DNA from: Taiwanofungus camphoratus
Taxonomy: Eukaryota > Basidiomycota > Agaricomycetes > Polyporales > Taiwanofungaceae
Assembly: GCA_003999685.1 (NCBI GenBank)
Contig: CP021220.1
Location: 3,720,001 to 3,784,000 of the forward strand
Direction: 5' to 3'
DNA length: 64,000 nucleotides
A model generated the notes under the pieces. It was not told where the DNA came from, did not search any database, and worked only from the letters and a program-made list of their open reading frames with translations. Numbering within the stretch: position 1 is the first letter of the stretch; each line of letters opens with the position of its first letter. Below are positions 1-10,859 of the stretch, one piece after another. Made by a program: the position numbers and the translations under genes.

Positions 1-499
1 TCGCGTGCTGAAGGTCGTTGCCTGAGGTCAGTCCAAGACTTGATGTTCCATTTGCGCTACCTTCGGCGGTGCGCTTGCGTTTCTTACCCTCTGGCTCCTC
101 GGAGGATGAGCCGGGAGGGGGATATATAGTTGGGTCTGTGGTCGTGGCCGCGTGCGATGAGTGGAATGGAGAAGATGGTGCATTACTAGCGTCGATTAGT
201 TTTTGGAGTTCTCTGTACGAATGAGTTGTTAATTGTATGACCATGAAACATGGTACCGCATGCATAATTTACAAGATCTTGTCCAATATTAGAAGGCTGG
301 TATGGGCAAATGCAAAAGAAGGGAGACGTACTTTGTTTGGAAAAATGTGGAATACAACCTCGTTTGCTGCCGTCGCTGCTGTATCATGAAATTCCTGGAC
401 GCAATATGAAGCAGGATGTGAGTATAGACTCCGCGCCACCGTCTGGGTACTGACCTCGAGTTTGCTTGTAAGCTCTTTGTCCATCCTCTGCTTGTTCAT
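1..499 (-). CDS. PSME3: Proteasome activator PA28-gamma (REG) subunit, 5' part; continues off the left edge
   Basis: PA28/REG proteins form a heptameric cap that opens the 20S proteasome, in the nucleus for the gamma type. Reading down the minus strand, exon 1 (455-499) starts at ATG 499, exon 2 is 332-394, a 5-nt exon is 273-277, and exon 4 runs from 212 to the edge; all junctions are GT-AG (introns 60, 54 and 60 nt). The spliced protein reads HIFPNKILELQKLIDASN, matching the FFPKKLLELDSFLKE-type helix of the PA28 alpha domain, followed by a Ser/Pro-rich linker and a KKRKR basic stretch like the gamma-type nuclear signal. The C-terminal activator domain lies outside the window. It is divergent from TAF1, 342 bp away. 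The family call rests on the N-terminal motif and linker only. Confidence 0.8.
273..277 (-). other. 5-nt micro-exon of the PA28-gamma gene
   Basis: The flanking exons are out of phase if joined directly. Including the five bases ATCTT between an acceptor (GGACAAG) and a donor (GTAAAT) restores the frame and gives ...FPNK-IL-ELQKL..., which is the residue pattern expected of PA28. Both flanking introns (213-272 and 278-331) are of normal size for this genome. This is seen from sequence and is not confirmed by RNA. Confidence 0.7.
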
Positions 500-841
500 C
501 GTTTTTTGACCTCTGAAGTGAGAAGGTGAAAGTTGTCCCCACGCTCCCAGGGCTCGTCTACGACTCTATAGCGCGGAATGGTAGCCGCTATCTGTCCTCA
601 CACGGTACAGGAGCGCTCAATGCACAAGCGCCCAAATCACGAGACATCGCGTCGCATAAGCGCCTAAAGTGGCCGGTCGTGTAACCGTTCCTACTGCGTT
701 CACAACCTTGCTTCAGAGCTAGCGCCTTCCCAATTTCTGTCTATTAACTGGTGACTCCCCGGGTTTCTTGTATTTTCCTCTTTGTCCCATTCTAGTCCCG
801 TCAATAGGCTCCGAGGAGGATCGCGGGAAGTTTTCACAGAG
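500..841. promoter_or_regulatory. Divergent promoter region between PA28-gamma and TAF1
   Basis: This 342-bp gap separates two start codons that point away from each other, so it must hold both promoters. I see no clear TATA box; pyrimidine-rich stretches precede the TAF1 ATG (about 735-790). Confidence 0.5.
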
Positions 842-3800
842 ATGTCCGGTGCTCAGGTACGTTCATGGTCGATAGTTGATTGTGAGCTGTAGCTAACTTC
901 TCATAGGATGAAAGCGATGTTATTGCTACCTTAACTGGTTTCTCTCTGAACAATGTCCTGACCGGTCTCGACTTACCAACGGGGCGTGGTCTTTCCGACC
1001 AACTTGGTATCTCAGATGCTTCCAAATTCAGTGCACAACAGATATACAACGACAAGTGGGATGATCCGGATGCAGTTGGCCCTGGTGAAGGCGAGGATTG
1101 GGAAGATGAGGTTGACAGAGAACTGGAGGCAGAAGGATCCGAGGATGGTGCTCAGGTAAAGATGGAAGTGGAGTCTCCCAAGCAGATAGGCCGGAAGGAG
1201 AAACGCAGGAAGGTCATTCGGCGCTTGGTTGAGCGACCGAAGACCGTGTACGAGAGATTTCCATCTTTCGAGAAAGACAAGGTCTTGAACTTCACGGAAC
1301 TGTTCAAGGGGTTCACCGTCAAGAAGTCGCGGATCTCTAAGCGACCATTCCATGGTGTGTATATTCTACTGCATATATCCTCTCCTTGCTCATCGAGTGG
1401 AAGTTGAGAGTGTGTATCCTCGGAAAAGGGAAGCCACGAGGGGACTCCTTGCAGCTATAGTGGGTGACACAGAAAGACAAGTTGAAAGCAAGCGCGTAGA
1501 AGAGGTCGTCGCTTCTGGCAGTGTCGAACATGATCTCAGACGGGCCCTTGAGGTATAAGTCTGGGGTGCGACATGCACGTGCACTACTGAACCGTCCCGA
1601 AATCACTCTAGGAACGGGAGAACACTGATGTACCAATAACTTTGCCCCTCCATGATCGCTCTTTCGATCTAGTCCTCCTCTCCAACTGGGAGGACCAGAT
1701 TGTCTATGAACCAGAAGATGAAATGACTATCCCCACGACTGCTCCTGCAACCGATTTGACTACTCCTCAGAACAAGGTCCTGGAGTCTGGCGCCTGGACT
1801 CAAAGTATAATCTGGAGTCCTCGAGCACCTTTCCGCGATTTCACACAGCTTGAGCTGAATGAAGAAGATGTGGTTGTCGAAGAGCGTCTGCCTTGTATGC
1901 GTCTTGCTTCTATGTTCATCTTGTTGCATCATTGAATACTGTGCTGCAGTAATGGATGTTGTCAGACCTCGGAAACGGCTTAGGACGGACAATCAGCCTA
2001 AAGACAAGTTCAACTTGTCTAATGATCAGTTCTATGAGGTCAGCAAAGATGGGGGTCGGCATCGTGTCCGACAAACTTTCGGTCAGCTTGTTGTCGAACA
2101 TGCTTATCCTGCACAGAAACTCCAATTGCCATTCGTACGTGCCCCTGGATGTGCTCATCTTCGTCGTACTCATCACTACCTTTTTTCTAGTACAAGACCC
2201 GGCTCTCTAAACAAGAAGCTCGTTCCTTTCATCGTCCTGCTCTTCAGTTCCCTGCCAATGTCGAATTGCACTTTAGCAAAGTTCGTACGGCCAAGAAAAA
2301 GAAGGATAAAGCCGGGAGAAAAGTAGGCAAGGGCGGCAATGTTGGAGAAGGGCTTCATAGGTCCGGAGATCTCAGTCTGCGCGACACAAGCAATTTTGTG
2401 CTTTGGGAGTTTTCGGTGATTCGGTTTGTCGTTATACCGTTAACACAACGCTAATGATGAACAGGAGGAACATCCACCGATCGTCTCTAACTTTGGTATG
2501 GGCAATATATTGGTAAATTACTACCGCAAAAAGAATGAGAAGGACGAGCACGTACCCAAGGTTGGTAAAACAAATCTTGGCAAATGATGCTTTATTCACT
2601 ATAGCATTGCTTCAGTATGATCTCGGAGAGCCTATCGTGATTGAGCCGCAAGACGAGTCTCCGTTCATGAAGTTTGGATATGTCTACCCAGGACAGACAG
2701 TCCCAGCTTTATACAATAATCTGATACGAGCACCCTTGTTCCGACACAAATCATACCCGACTGACTTTCTAGTCATAAGGTTCGTGCGTTGTTACTTTTA
2801 GCAGTAGGATCTTAGTTCTGGATCTTTTATGCAAAAGATCGACCGTAAAAAATGACACGAAGTATTATATTCGGGATATCAAGAACCTATTCGTTGTAGG
2901 ACAGACTTATCCTGTAACGGAAGTTCCTGGTCCGCACTCGCGAAAAATCACAAATACGATCAAACATCGGCTTCAAATTATTGCCTTCAAGCTTCTGCAG
3001 AAGAGCTCGGAGGAGAGGTTGAAGATCTCACGGTTGATGAAGTATTTTCCCGACCAGAATGAGCTTCAAATGAGGCAGCGTTTGAAGGTATCCTTGCGCG
3101 CTAAACCTGCGTGGGAGGACCTCTGCATTGATTGTATCCTATACAGGAATTCATGGAATATCACCGACGAGGTCCTCATCAGGGCTTCTGGCGGCTCAAG
3201 TCCACTTGGACCATTCCTTCCGACGCCGACATGCTCAAAATGGTCAACCCGGAGCAGGTTGTGCTGTCTGAAAGCATGCAAGTGGGCCAGCGGCATCTTC
3301 AGGATGCTGGCTACAGCTTCAACGGGGAAGTAGCTGAAGACGACGAGGGCAACCTCTCGGTTGAGCAACAGCTCGCGCCATGGATCACGACGAAGAATTT
3401 CTTGTTTGCCACGCAAGCCAAGGCCATGCTGAGACTGCATGGAGAAGGTGATCCTACAGGGCGCGGCGAAGCTTTCAGCTTCATCCGGGTATCGATGAAA
3501 GATATATTCGTCAAAGCTGGAGAAGATTACGAACAGAAGCTTGGTACGCGCTCTTCCACCCTGGTGTCGCCTGTATGCAACTAACCCTACAAAAGCCGAG
3601 GCTGAGAGCCGTCCCAAGTCCGCTCATCGATACAACGTCGCGGAACAGCAGCAAATATACAAGTCTGAAATTGAGCGAATATGGAAAGCGCAGTTTGACT
3701 CGCTGAGCCGCAAGGACGAACCACAGCTGAGTGGGGACGAAGAAGAAAAGAAGGTTGACCAGAAGCCGCAGCGGAGACAATCGCTCGTCACTGACGTTTT

Positions 3801-4829
3801 TAATGCCTTCACCCCTGGTGGGTCTCCTGTGGCCCGTCATGATACGCCGGGCCCTTCTTCTCCCACTTTCAGTAGAGGCTCCTCGTTGGCCCGTGAGCGG
3901 GAGATGAGTCTTGGACCTGAGGCCCAGCGGAGAGTTCTTCGGATCAAGCGAATGGTATGTGCATTACGTGGATACAGCGTTCGATACAGCCTTTAAATGC
4001 ATATGATGCTAGTTCAACGGGGAATGGAGAACGGAAATCATCCGTGACGCTGCGGTCATCAACGCTTATGTGAAGAGGCGGCAGGCCATCGAGGAGGAGA
4101 TGACGACTGCGGATGCCTTGGCGCCGACTGGGGACGCGGACAAGGACAGACGGGCCAAGAAGAGGTGGAGCACTTTCGAGCCTTTTTTCCGTTTTCTTCT
4201 CAAACGTTCTCACCGGCGCGACTCGTTGTAGGCTCGAGGAAGAGATTGCGCGGATGAAGAAAAACCAGGAACGACGTCTGCATCGGAAGAATGCGAAGAT
4301 CGTCAAGGAGGGCGGCACTCCCATGCAGCTCCATCGGCCGGTGAAGCCTGATACTACTGTAAGTTGGCAGAGCCGGTTCAGGGTTCGGTCCTTACGTACG
4401 TTTGGCAGAGGCGTTGCGGGCACTGCGGTCAGATGGGCCACATGAGTGAGCAGTCAATGTGGATCCAGGGCGGCTGATACTGACCGCGCCTGGACAGAAA
4501 CCAACCGAAAGTGTCCGCGCTGGGCAGAATTCAATTCTGGCGTCCCTCCTCTGCCGACGGCTTCGGCTTCGAGCCCTCCTGCGACTTCTCCTACGGGATC
4601 GGGGGGTGTCGGATTTGGGGGGAGCTCGGAGAGTTTGTTCTCAGCAGGAGGGTCAAATTCTCTGCGTCCGCCAAATCCGTCTTTGAACTTGGGTAGCCAC
4701 GGGCCGTCACCGCTTGCTACCAGCCCTCCCATGATCGCCATGGACGAGGACGAGGACGACGATGGAGATGTACCGCCGACTGCATCTGCATCAGGCCCAA
4801 AGATCAAGTTGACTCTGAAGAAATCTTAG
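842..4829 (+). CDS. TAF1: Transcription initiation factor TFIID subunit 1
   Basis: TAF1 is the scaffold of TFIID in RNA polymerase II initiation. The gene starts with a 5-codon exon (842-856, MSGAQ) and has about a dozen exons. Visible landmarks: an acidic N-terminal part with TGLDLPTGRGLSDQ; the central DUF3591 region (FNLSNDQFYE, VEHAYPAQKLQLPF, NFGMGNILVNYYRK, DESPFMKFGYVYPGQT, APLFRHKSYPTDFLVIR); a conserved stretch around KNLFVVGQTYPVTEVPGP; a helical region around EWRTEIIRDAAVINAYVKRR; a CCHC zinc knuckle (CGHCGQMGHMKTNRKCP); and an acidic tail ending in KIKLTLKKS. No bromodomain is present, as in yeast TAF1. Everything from 3598 on is repeated about 24.4 kb downstream without the front of the gene, so this is the only complete copy here. 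Confidence 0.93.
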
Positions 4830-6953
4830 TAGGTTGTATCGCGTACGAGTGTGTTCGGGCATTATCTCTGTTGTAGCTATAGGACTATGTAATCTCATTT
4901 TACTGCCGGCCCACGAGTGTCCGGTTACTGAACGTTACGTTGACGTGGCAATGACTACGTGCGGGCTGTCTATGTGGTACGTTGAGAATCGAGACGTTTT
5001 CTACCCCAACTACATGTACCGTCATCTGCATCCAAAGTCGGGCCGGTATGGGGACGCCAGGTCCGTGTCGTCTTTGATGTCGTTCACGCCATGCGTTGGC
5101 CAGCGGCTACCGTCATGCAGTTCCAAGTAGACGTTTCTGTGTTCTGGCCGTGTGCTTCTTGCCGCTAGGCGAGTCCGCCCTTACTCAGCGGACGATTCCA
5201 GACGCGCCTGAGGGAATGACGGAACCATACGCTGCGGCCGTTTTGTGGCCCCAGCTGGTCGTGCGTGATCGTCGCCCGAGCGTAGTCAGTGTGCTTCTTG
5301 CTGGAACGGCGCGCGTGGGGTATTTGGCTTACGGCTGGGTGTCCCGGCGGCCATGTCCGGTGCGTGAAGCTAGTGCGAGCCAAATTGTGGACACACACGG
5401 CGATTCTGAATCTGCCAGGTTGCCCGCTTTCAGATCTTCAGACCGTGCTTGCAAACCAAGAGCACCGGGGCCTTCTCGGCGGGTTCAGCGGGTGCCGGTG
5501 CCGCACAGAGCGTGCACACTCAGACCCATGGTCATGTCGCGGCTTCCCAGATCGGTGGACGCGTGCGCGGGCTCTATCGGATCGAGGGAATTGTGCGCCT
5601 GTGCCTGCTTCACGTCTATTTTGGGCTGGCCCAGCGGGGAAAGGCAGGCGCGGAGACGGTCAGGCGAGGAGTGGTAGCGTCTGTGCCTCGGCGCGTGCTG
5701 CGTTGTGGGACGGCAGTGGAAGGGGAGACGTGTACGGCCCTCCGCAGAAATGCGAGGAGGACGGACGTCTGTGTCGTCGACGTCGTTGCAATAATGCGGG
5801 GCAGGACATAGGTTGCGAATGGACGTGCAGGTGTGCCATGTACGGGTTGAGAGGCCGCTGCCGCGAGCCCATCAGCTTGCGCCCATTACGCCGGGCTGGC
5901 ATCGGATGGAGCCTGTACTGGGCCGCTGTCTTTAGACGATATTCCGGCTGAGGCGCACCGACGTCGTCTGACCATGCTGGCTGGCCTTGCCAATGACACT
6001 GCTAAATTTGTCTCTGTCCGTCCGACGTCATGCTAAATCTGTTTCTGTCAGGTCAGGTCACGGGGTGCACTTGGTCGAAGTGGCGGCCCTTCCACCGCGG
6101 TCTTTGAACGGACGGTTCGCACCCACTGGCGACGCCCTGTCCCGTATATGCCCGTCGACGAGAACAGACGCACACACCCCGCTTCCATTGATGCTGGCCT
6201 CGACGAACCCACGATCTTGTCCGTGCCCCCCGAGCCTGCGAATCATGGCTCGAGCGTGGCCCGTCATGCAAGCAGCATGACCAATCCGCCCGTGCCCGCT
6301 TTAGGGCTTCACTCCGTGGCTTACGCTCGTGAGACGCACAGACCGTCGTCGCGGCGGCCGACAGCAGCTGCGATGATGGGCTGTTTGCGCAGCTGCGTCG
6401 CTGCGCGTTCCGAACGACTCGGGACGCGTCGCGCAGTGTTCCGCAGGGTCGCTAAAGGCAGCAGAGGACCGGCAGAGCGGAGGCAGATCGTGCTGTGCTT
6501 CGCGTCCGCTGCGACTTGGCGTTGGTTGACGTGCGATGTAGCCCATGTCTATTATTGTACCGGCGGCACCGAGTCTGCGCATGAGAGACACTGAGACGAG
6601 CAACTGAGACGACTCGGTGGGTGTGCTGCCCATTAGCCTCGGTGGTGTTCTTCCCTTGGCCCTTTGGCTATGGCAATGTCGAGACGCGAATCGATGGCAG
6701 CGACACACCCAGAGTCGCGTAGACCAGGCACACAGCCCATGTGGGGAATTCGCAGGCTACGTTGGCCAGTGCGGCGTCGCGTGCCTAGCTAGCGTGCGAA
6801 TGAGGACGGCGGCGTCTGCCGGGGTGGCTACAAAAGGAAACCCAAGGAGGAGCGTGCCAAGAGCAGCCAAGAGAGACTGGCTTGGCAGCGGGGGACGTGC
6901 CAAGAGATCTCGATAGCGGGCGTGTTTTAAGAGTCGAGGGCGAGTCCAGCACC
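4830..6953 (+). other. TAF1-PacC intergenic region, left copy; no gene seen
   Basis: These 2.1 kb are GC-rich. Short overlapping open frames occur in several phases, but none shows a family motif or consistent splice sites. It probably holds the TAF1 3' UTR and the long PacC promoter and leader. The same sequence recurs at 29186-31291. Confidence 0.6.
6856..6904 (+). promoter_or_regulatory. Cluster of four GCCAAG (PacC consensus) sites upstream of PacC, left copy
   Basis: GCCAAG occurs at 6856-6861, 6866-6871 and 6899-6904, and its complement CTTGGC at 6881-6886, all within 49 bp and ending 50 bp before the PacC start codon at 6954. The consensus bound by Aspergillus PacC is GCCARG. The cluster suggests that PacC acts on its own gene; that is inference. 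Confidence 0.6.
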
Positions 6954-7618
6954 ATGTCTCCGCACAACGACGACGACCCCAGGTCCCTCGTCCCCCTGTC
7001 CACCCTTCAGCACACGCTCTACCGCCAGCTCTATCCCTTCGACATCTCCCCCGACGTTCACCTTATGGCCCTCCCCGTGTCCCCCTCCTCACACCACCCA
7101 CAGCCGTCCGCGTCCCCGCCCCCCCTGTCCCAAACCGGCTCCTCCGAAATCAAGCCATCGTCAACGTCAGACCCGTCGTCCGCAGCAGCCATGCCAGACG
7201 AGCGCCACCAGTGTCAGTGGGTCAACTGCAGCAAAGTTTTCGCCGACCCCGAGGCCCTCTACAACCACCTTTGCAACGACCACATCGGCCGCAAGAGCAC
7301 AGGCAATCTCTGCCTGACTTGCAAGTGGAAGGACTGCGGCACGTCGTGCGCAAAGAGGGACCACATTACCAGCCATCTTCGAGGTGAGCGCCGCCGTCCG
7401 TTGGCCTTGGCGGTGCCGTCGGGGTGCTCACGTTTCGATATAAAGTGCACACGCCACTGAAGCCTCACGTCTGCATGATCTGCAAGAAACCGTTTAAGCG
7501 TCCCCAGGATCTCAAGAAGCACGAGAAGATCCACACGGAAGAGCACCACGCCCAGCACAAACATGATTATGCTGTCGACGTTCGAGGAGGCGCTCGGGCT
7601 GCTGCACGCGACCGTTGA
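6954..7618 (+). pseudogene. C-terminally truncated PacC/Rim101 copy, zinc fingers intact
   Basis: Exon 1 (6954-7383) and exon 2 (7446-7618) splice into a 200-residue frame. It keeps the N-terminal region and the three C2H2 zinc fingers of PacC (from [10 protein letters not shown] through [21 protein letters not shown]). After QHK the sequence jumps, in frame, over a stretch equal to about 445 bp of the intact gene (including one intron) to six residues HDYAVD of the next PacC exon. It then runs into foreign enolase-derived sequence and stops twelve residues later. The whole regulatory C-terminal two thirds of PacC is missing. The promoter and GCCAAG cluster are kept, so expression is possible. 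A zinc-finger-only product would resemble the processed PacC form; this is inference. Confidence 0.8.
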
Positions 7619-7890
7619 GTGGGCAGGGCACACGGGGCGCGTCAAGTTCGGCGTGGACCCGGCGTCGTTCGAGTTCTTCCAGCACGCGTCGTGCACGCAG
7701 CGGACAGGGTGCGGTCGGCGGCGCAGATGGTGGACGTTTACGCGGACCTGCTGGCGTTCACGCAGCGGGTGGGGGCGCGCGTCGAGATCGTCAGTGACGA
7801 CCTACTCAGCACAAAGGTGGTGCGGGTCGCCAGGGCCTGCAACGCGCTGCCGTCAGCGAGTCGATGGACGACTGGGCGGCATTCACGTGA
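7574..7890 (+). pseudogene. Enolase gene fragment fused to the truncated PacC
   Basis: One frame reads [19 protein letters not shown] followed by RVKFGVDPASFEFF, which lines up with the enolase segment EEALDLIVDAIKAAGHDGKV...GLDCASSEFF. After a frame change a second piece, GARVEIVSDDLLSTKVVRVARACNAL, matches the enolase stretch around QIVADDLTVTNPKRIATAI...ALLL. The part in between, including the IVSIEDPF catalytic segment, is missing. It is therefore a shuffled, non-functional piece of the central and C-terminal barrel of enolase (phosphopyruvate hydratase), a host housekeeping gene. No intact enolase gene is in the window. The recognition is by motif, without a search. Confidence 0.7.
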
Positions 7891-7940
7891 GGTGCTTATG
7901 TTTCTTGAGCGGGATTGGTGAGCACGGAGGTTAGGGGTAA

Positions 7941-8195
7941 AAAGAGGTAAGTCCACTACATGTTTTGGCTCTGTGCGCTTGCATGGTTTCCCCTCCCCGC
8001 AGGGACACTCCGTTTTTATCAATCGGGGGGGGCACAGAAGATGTCCCCCCCCCCCCCCATAAGTTAATGTACGGCTCAAAAAAAGAGAAGGTAAGTCCAA
8101 GACGGTTTTGGCTCTGTGGGCTTGCCGGGTTTCCCCTTCCCACAGGAACATTCCGTTTCCCCCATCAAATTGGGGCACATGCGGATACCATCCGA
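7941..8195 (+). repeat. Two direct units of about 85 bp, spaced about 140 bp
   Basis: A unit beginning AGAGGTAAGTCCACTACATG and ending near CACTCCGTTTTTATC recurs at about 8088-8170 (AAGGTAAGTCCAAGACGG ... CATTCCGTTT), with about 20 % mismatches. Homopolymer runs (about 14 C near 8047) lie between them. I see no coding potential. Confidence 0.6.
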
Positions 8196-8314
8196 GCAGC
8201 CGGTGTCTCCATCTCAAGTGGATGGGCAACGTCCACTCCATGGCCGAAACCCTAGCATAGGGTTAGCGCGCTCTCGTTTATCGCAGTGGAACGAGTACTG
8301 CCAGTGGTGTGCTC

Positions 8315-9060
8315 TCGTAAGTATTCCCCTGAATCACGGTTGAGTCGGAATCAATCACTCACTCACAGTCGTTCAGCGCGGGCCTTGTTTTCCACGAGAA
8401 GACAGCAGGACAGGCTCCAGAACAGTGCCTGCTGCCTCGTCCATCGTCGGCTCGTTTTTCACAGCGGAATGCCATTTGGAGGACCTGTGCGTCGTTTCGG
8501 GGTTGCGTAAGTACCGCTGGTTAGCACACTTCGCGCAATGAACGAGGTCAGAATCACTCACCCTCCCGTTCAGTGCTTGAAGATCATGCGTCGTCAGGGA
8601 CTTGGCTAATACCCCGCCTTGTTTTTCAAAACAGAAAGATCCCATTGACGATGCTGGAGAGCACGCTGCCCCGTTTGTCGGATTTTTTTTTTGTTTTTTT
8701 TTTGTTTTTTTGTTTTTTGCAGCACGCTGTTTGGAGGTCCCACAAGTACTGCCGGCTGGTGGCGTGATCTCATTTTTCCACAATGCGAGTACGTACTCCT
8801 TTAATTTGTGGTTAGCAAACTTCACGCAATGATCGAGACTGGAATCTCATTCACCCAAAGACATCCACGGTAGGATTCCTTGTTGGTGGGTGCTGATATC
8901 CCGGTGCGGATGTCCCAGAACATCAAGTACTGGCTCACATCGCCGTTAGCGCACTTGGTGGTGCAAAGATCGTGATCAGAATGACTCACCCCACTGAGCA
9001 GTCCCTCCGTGATTGATCCTTCCAAGGGTGCACACAGATCGTAGCACTCCTCAAGTACAC
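8315..9060 (+). repeat. Degenerate tandem repeat family B, period about 190-240 bp
   Basis: Units start near 8319, 8510, about 8802 and about 8928. Each carries GTAAGT- or GTAC-like bases, then a core like GGTTAGCACACTTCGCGCAA, then AATCACTCACYC, then a TCATCCGTC-like stretch. Divergence is high. A T-rich run interrupted by single G bases lies at 8682-8718. No gene is seen. Confidence 0.45.
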
Positions 9061-9239
9061 GGCGCATGAATGCCTGCGTCGAAGGTAACCAGACAATATA
9101 TTTATTTATTCATATCACTACCTTCCGCGGGCAACCGAGAGTGATCTTTTACGATGAACATGCAACCTACAGCCCCCATCAGCTACAGTCGCAGGCAATG
9201 CAGCAACGGTGTGAGCATACCTTCCAATCGTTAAAGATG

Positions 9240-9720
9240 GCCTCCCACCCTTGCTCGCGGGACGTCGATATGTATAGACATCGTGACAGCAGCCTTGCTT
9301 TAGGCTCACAACGTCGATTGGATGCTGGTACATGCTTGGCAACTGCACGAATGGCAAGAGCTTGAAGCTTGCGAGGACCGTTGTGCTCGCAGGCACGCTC
9401 CCTCAAAATGAAGATGCAAACGGGTCAGAGAATGACACCGCCCACATGACCTCCTGCTCCTGCTCCTGGGACGAAAATATTTTTTCAATATGGTCTCCTA
9501 CCCCTGCTCGCGGGACGTCGATATATATAGATTTCATAATGGCGGCCTTGGTTTAGCCCATGTTGTAGACATGGATTGGATGCTAGTGCATGCTCAGCGA
9601 CAATGTGAATGCCATCAGGAGCTCAAAGCTCATGAGGACAATGAAGACGCAAACTGCCCGTGTGCCCAGTGCTATGTCTCCTGCCATCAATATATATGGA
9701 CATTGTGACAGCGGCTTAGT
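9240..9720 (+). repeat. Repeat family A, first cluster (three units)
   Basis: The core GACGTCGATATATATAGACA, or a close variant, occurs at about 9261, 9515 and 9682. It is preceded by a CCTGCTCGCGG-like stretch and followed by TTGGATGCTRGTRCATGCT and a purine-rich AGCTYRAAGCTTGYGAGGAC part. The same family returns at 23395-23770 and once near 24558. The unit length is roughly 160-260 bp. No function is known to me. Confidence 0.6.
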
Positions 9721-9779
9721 GGCAGCCTGCGTGCAACAGCGACATCAGCTTACTGGCGAAGATCAATCCTTCTGAGGAT

Positions 9780-10855
9780 TCATGGAGGGCTGCTCACGGG
9801 ATGGCAATATATCAATATATTGTCTTCTCGCACAGCTTCCAAGTCAAAAACGCCCATTGAGCACTCCGCAGACTATGAAGAGCATGGTCATTAACTTATG
9901 CTGTCCATGTCAAAGAATACACATACCTATGTTGTCTTCTTGGCTTTCGAGCTTAGATAACATAGTATTTGAGACTGTATCATTTCAAAATGGCATTACG
10001 GAGGCATACGGGAGACTCGAAGATGTCAGACTACAACGAGCTCTTATACCTTTGCAATTGTGCTGTTGCGCAATGGTTGCTATGAACAAGATCTCGACAG
10101 AATATTCCATCATATTTTGCACAACGTAGAGCCATCGCAAATTGTTCATTGCTTCGGCTCACTCTTCTCTTACGTGTGATCAAATTATCTTCACTGCCAT
10201 CTCTCGTGTGAGTTTTACTCCTCCGACAGTTTCAGTGGTGTCACTGTGTGACCGAGCCCACAGTACTACCGATCTGACTCTTATCTTATCTGTGAGCAGT
10301 CCTGTCTCGAAAAATGGTTGACATAGTGGAACTGCAAAAAATATGACCTGGATTGCTCTGAGAATGTGCTAGCAGCTCAAAGTGCCACCAGCCCACAATC
10401 AACCTGACATCAAGTTCAAGTAGAACATGTATGTCAATTGTCTGTGAAAGGCTGATTGGCCAATCTCGGACACACTATTTGATTGAACCTTCTCATTGCA
10501 CAACACTCAATCCTCCGGTCTCAAAATTTTGTATGCTAATTGCAATGTGAATGGGATTGTCTGTTAAATTACCTGTGCCTCCATTTGTGGTGTGCTACAA
10601 TTTACTGACTGACTGTGCTCATCCTTGGCCTAATTTCGAGCACAAAACCACAGAACATTGCTGCAAGAATTTGATTGACACTCGTTTGCTCGCACTCTCC
10701 GGGACAATCTAATCAGCGGATGATCCTGGATTTGTGTCACATCTGGGAGTCCCTTATCGGCTTTGCCATGACTCCAAGGTGATTATTTTTTTTAAAAATA
10801 ATTACAGATATTCAAGCAATTGAGGTAAGTGTGCACGCTGTGTGAGACTCAATGC
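9780..10855. other. AT-richer stretch without recognisable genes
   Basis: Base composition is clearly more AT-rich than in the flanking genes, with short stop-rich frames. I recognise no gene, RNA or element end here. Confidence 0.5.
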
Positions 10856-10859
10856 CGAT

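Larger units (their letters stand above)
3598..7563 (+). repeat. Direct segmental duplication, left copy (TAF1 3' part + intergenic + PacC 5' part)
   Basis: This stretch matches 27954-31901 in the same orientation. By eye I count about 25 substitutions and a few small indels (for example an 11-13 bp gap near 5345 and 9 bp near 6707), so about 0.6 % divergence. Introns, the 2.1-kb intergenic region and exons are all equally similar. To the left, homology fades inside the TAF1 intron 3544-3597, where a weaker match continues. To the right it stops inside the second PacC exon. Confidence 0.93.

Noticed and set aside
5096-6594. Long overlapping frames in the TAF1-PacC intergenic region (both copies)
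   Set aside because: They occur in several phases at high GC content, small indels between the copies shift them, and none has motifs or splice signals.
8682-8718. T-rich run as poly(A) tail of an inverted LINE or SINE
   Set aside because: No LINE frame, A/B box or target duplication was found next to it; it is better seen as part of repeat family B.
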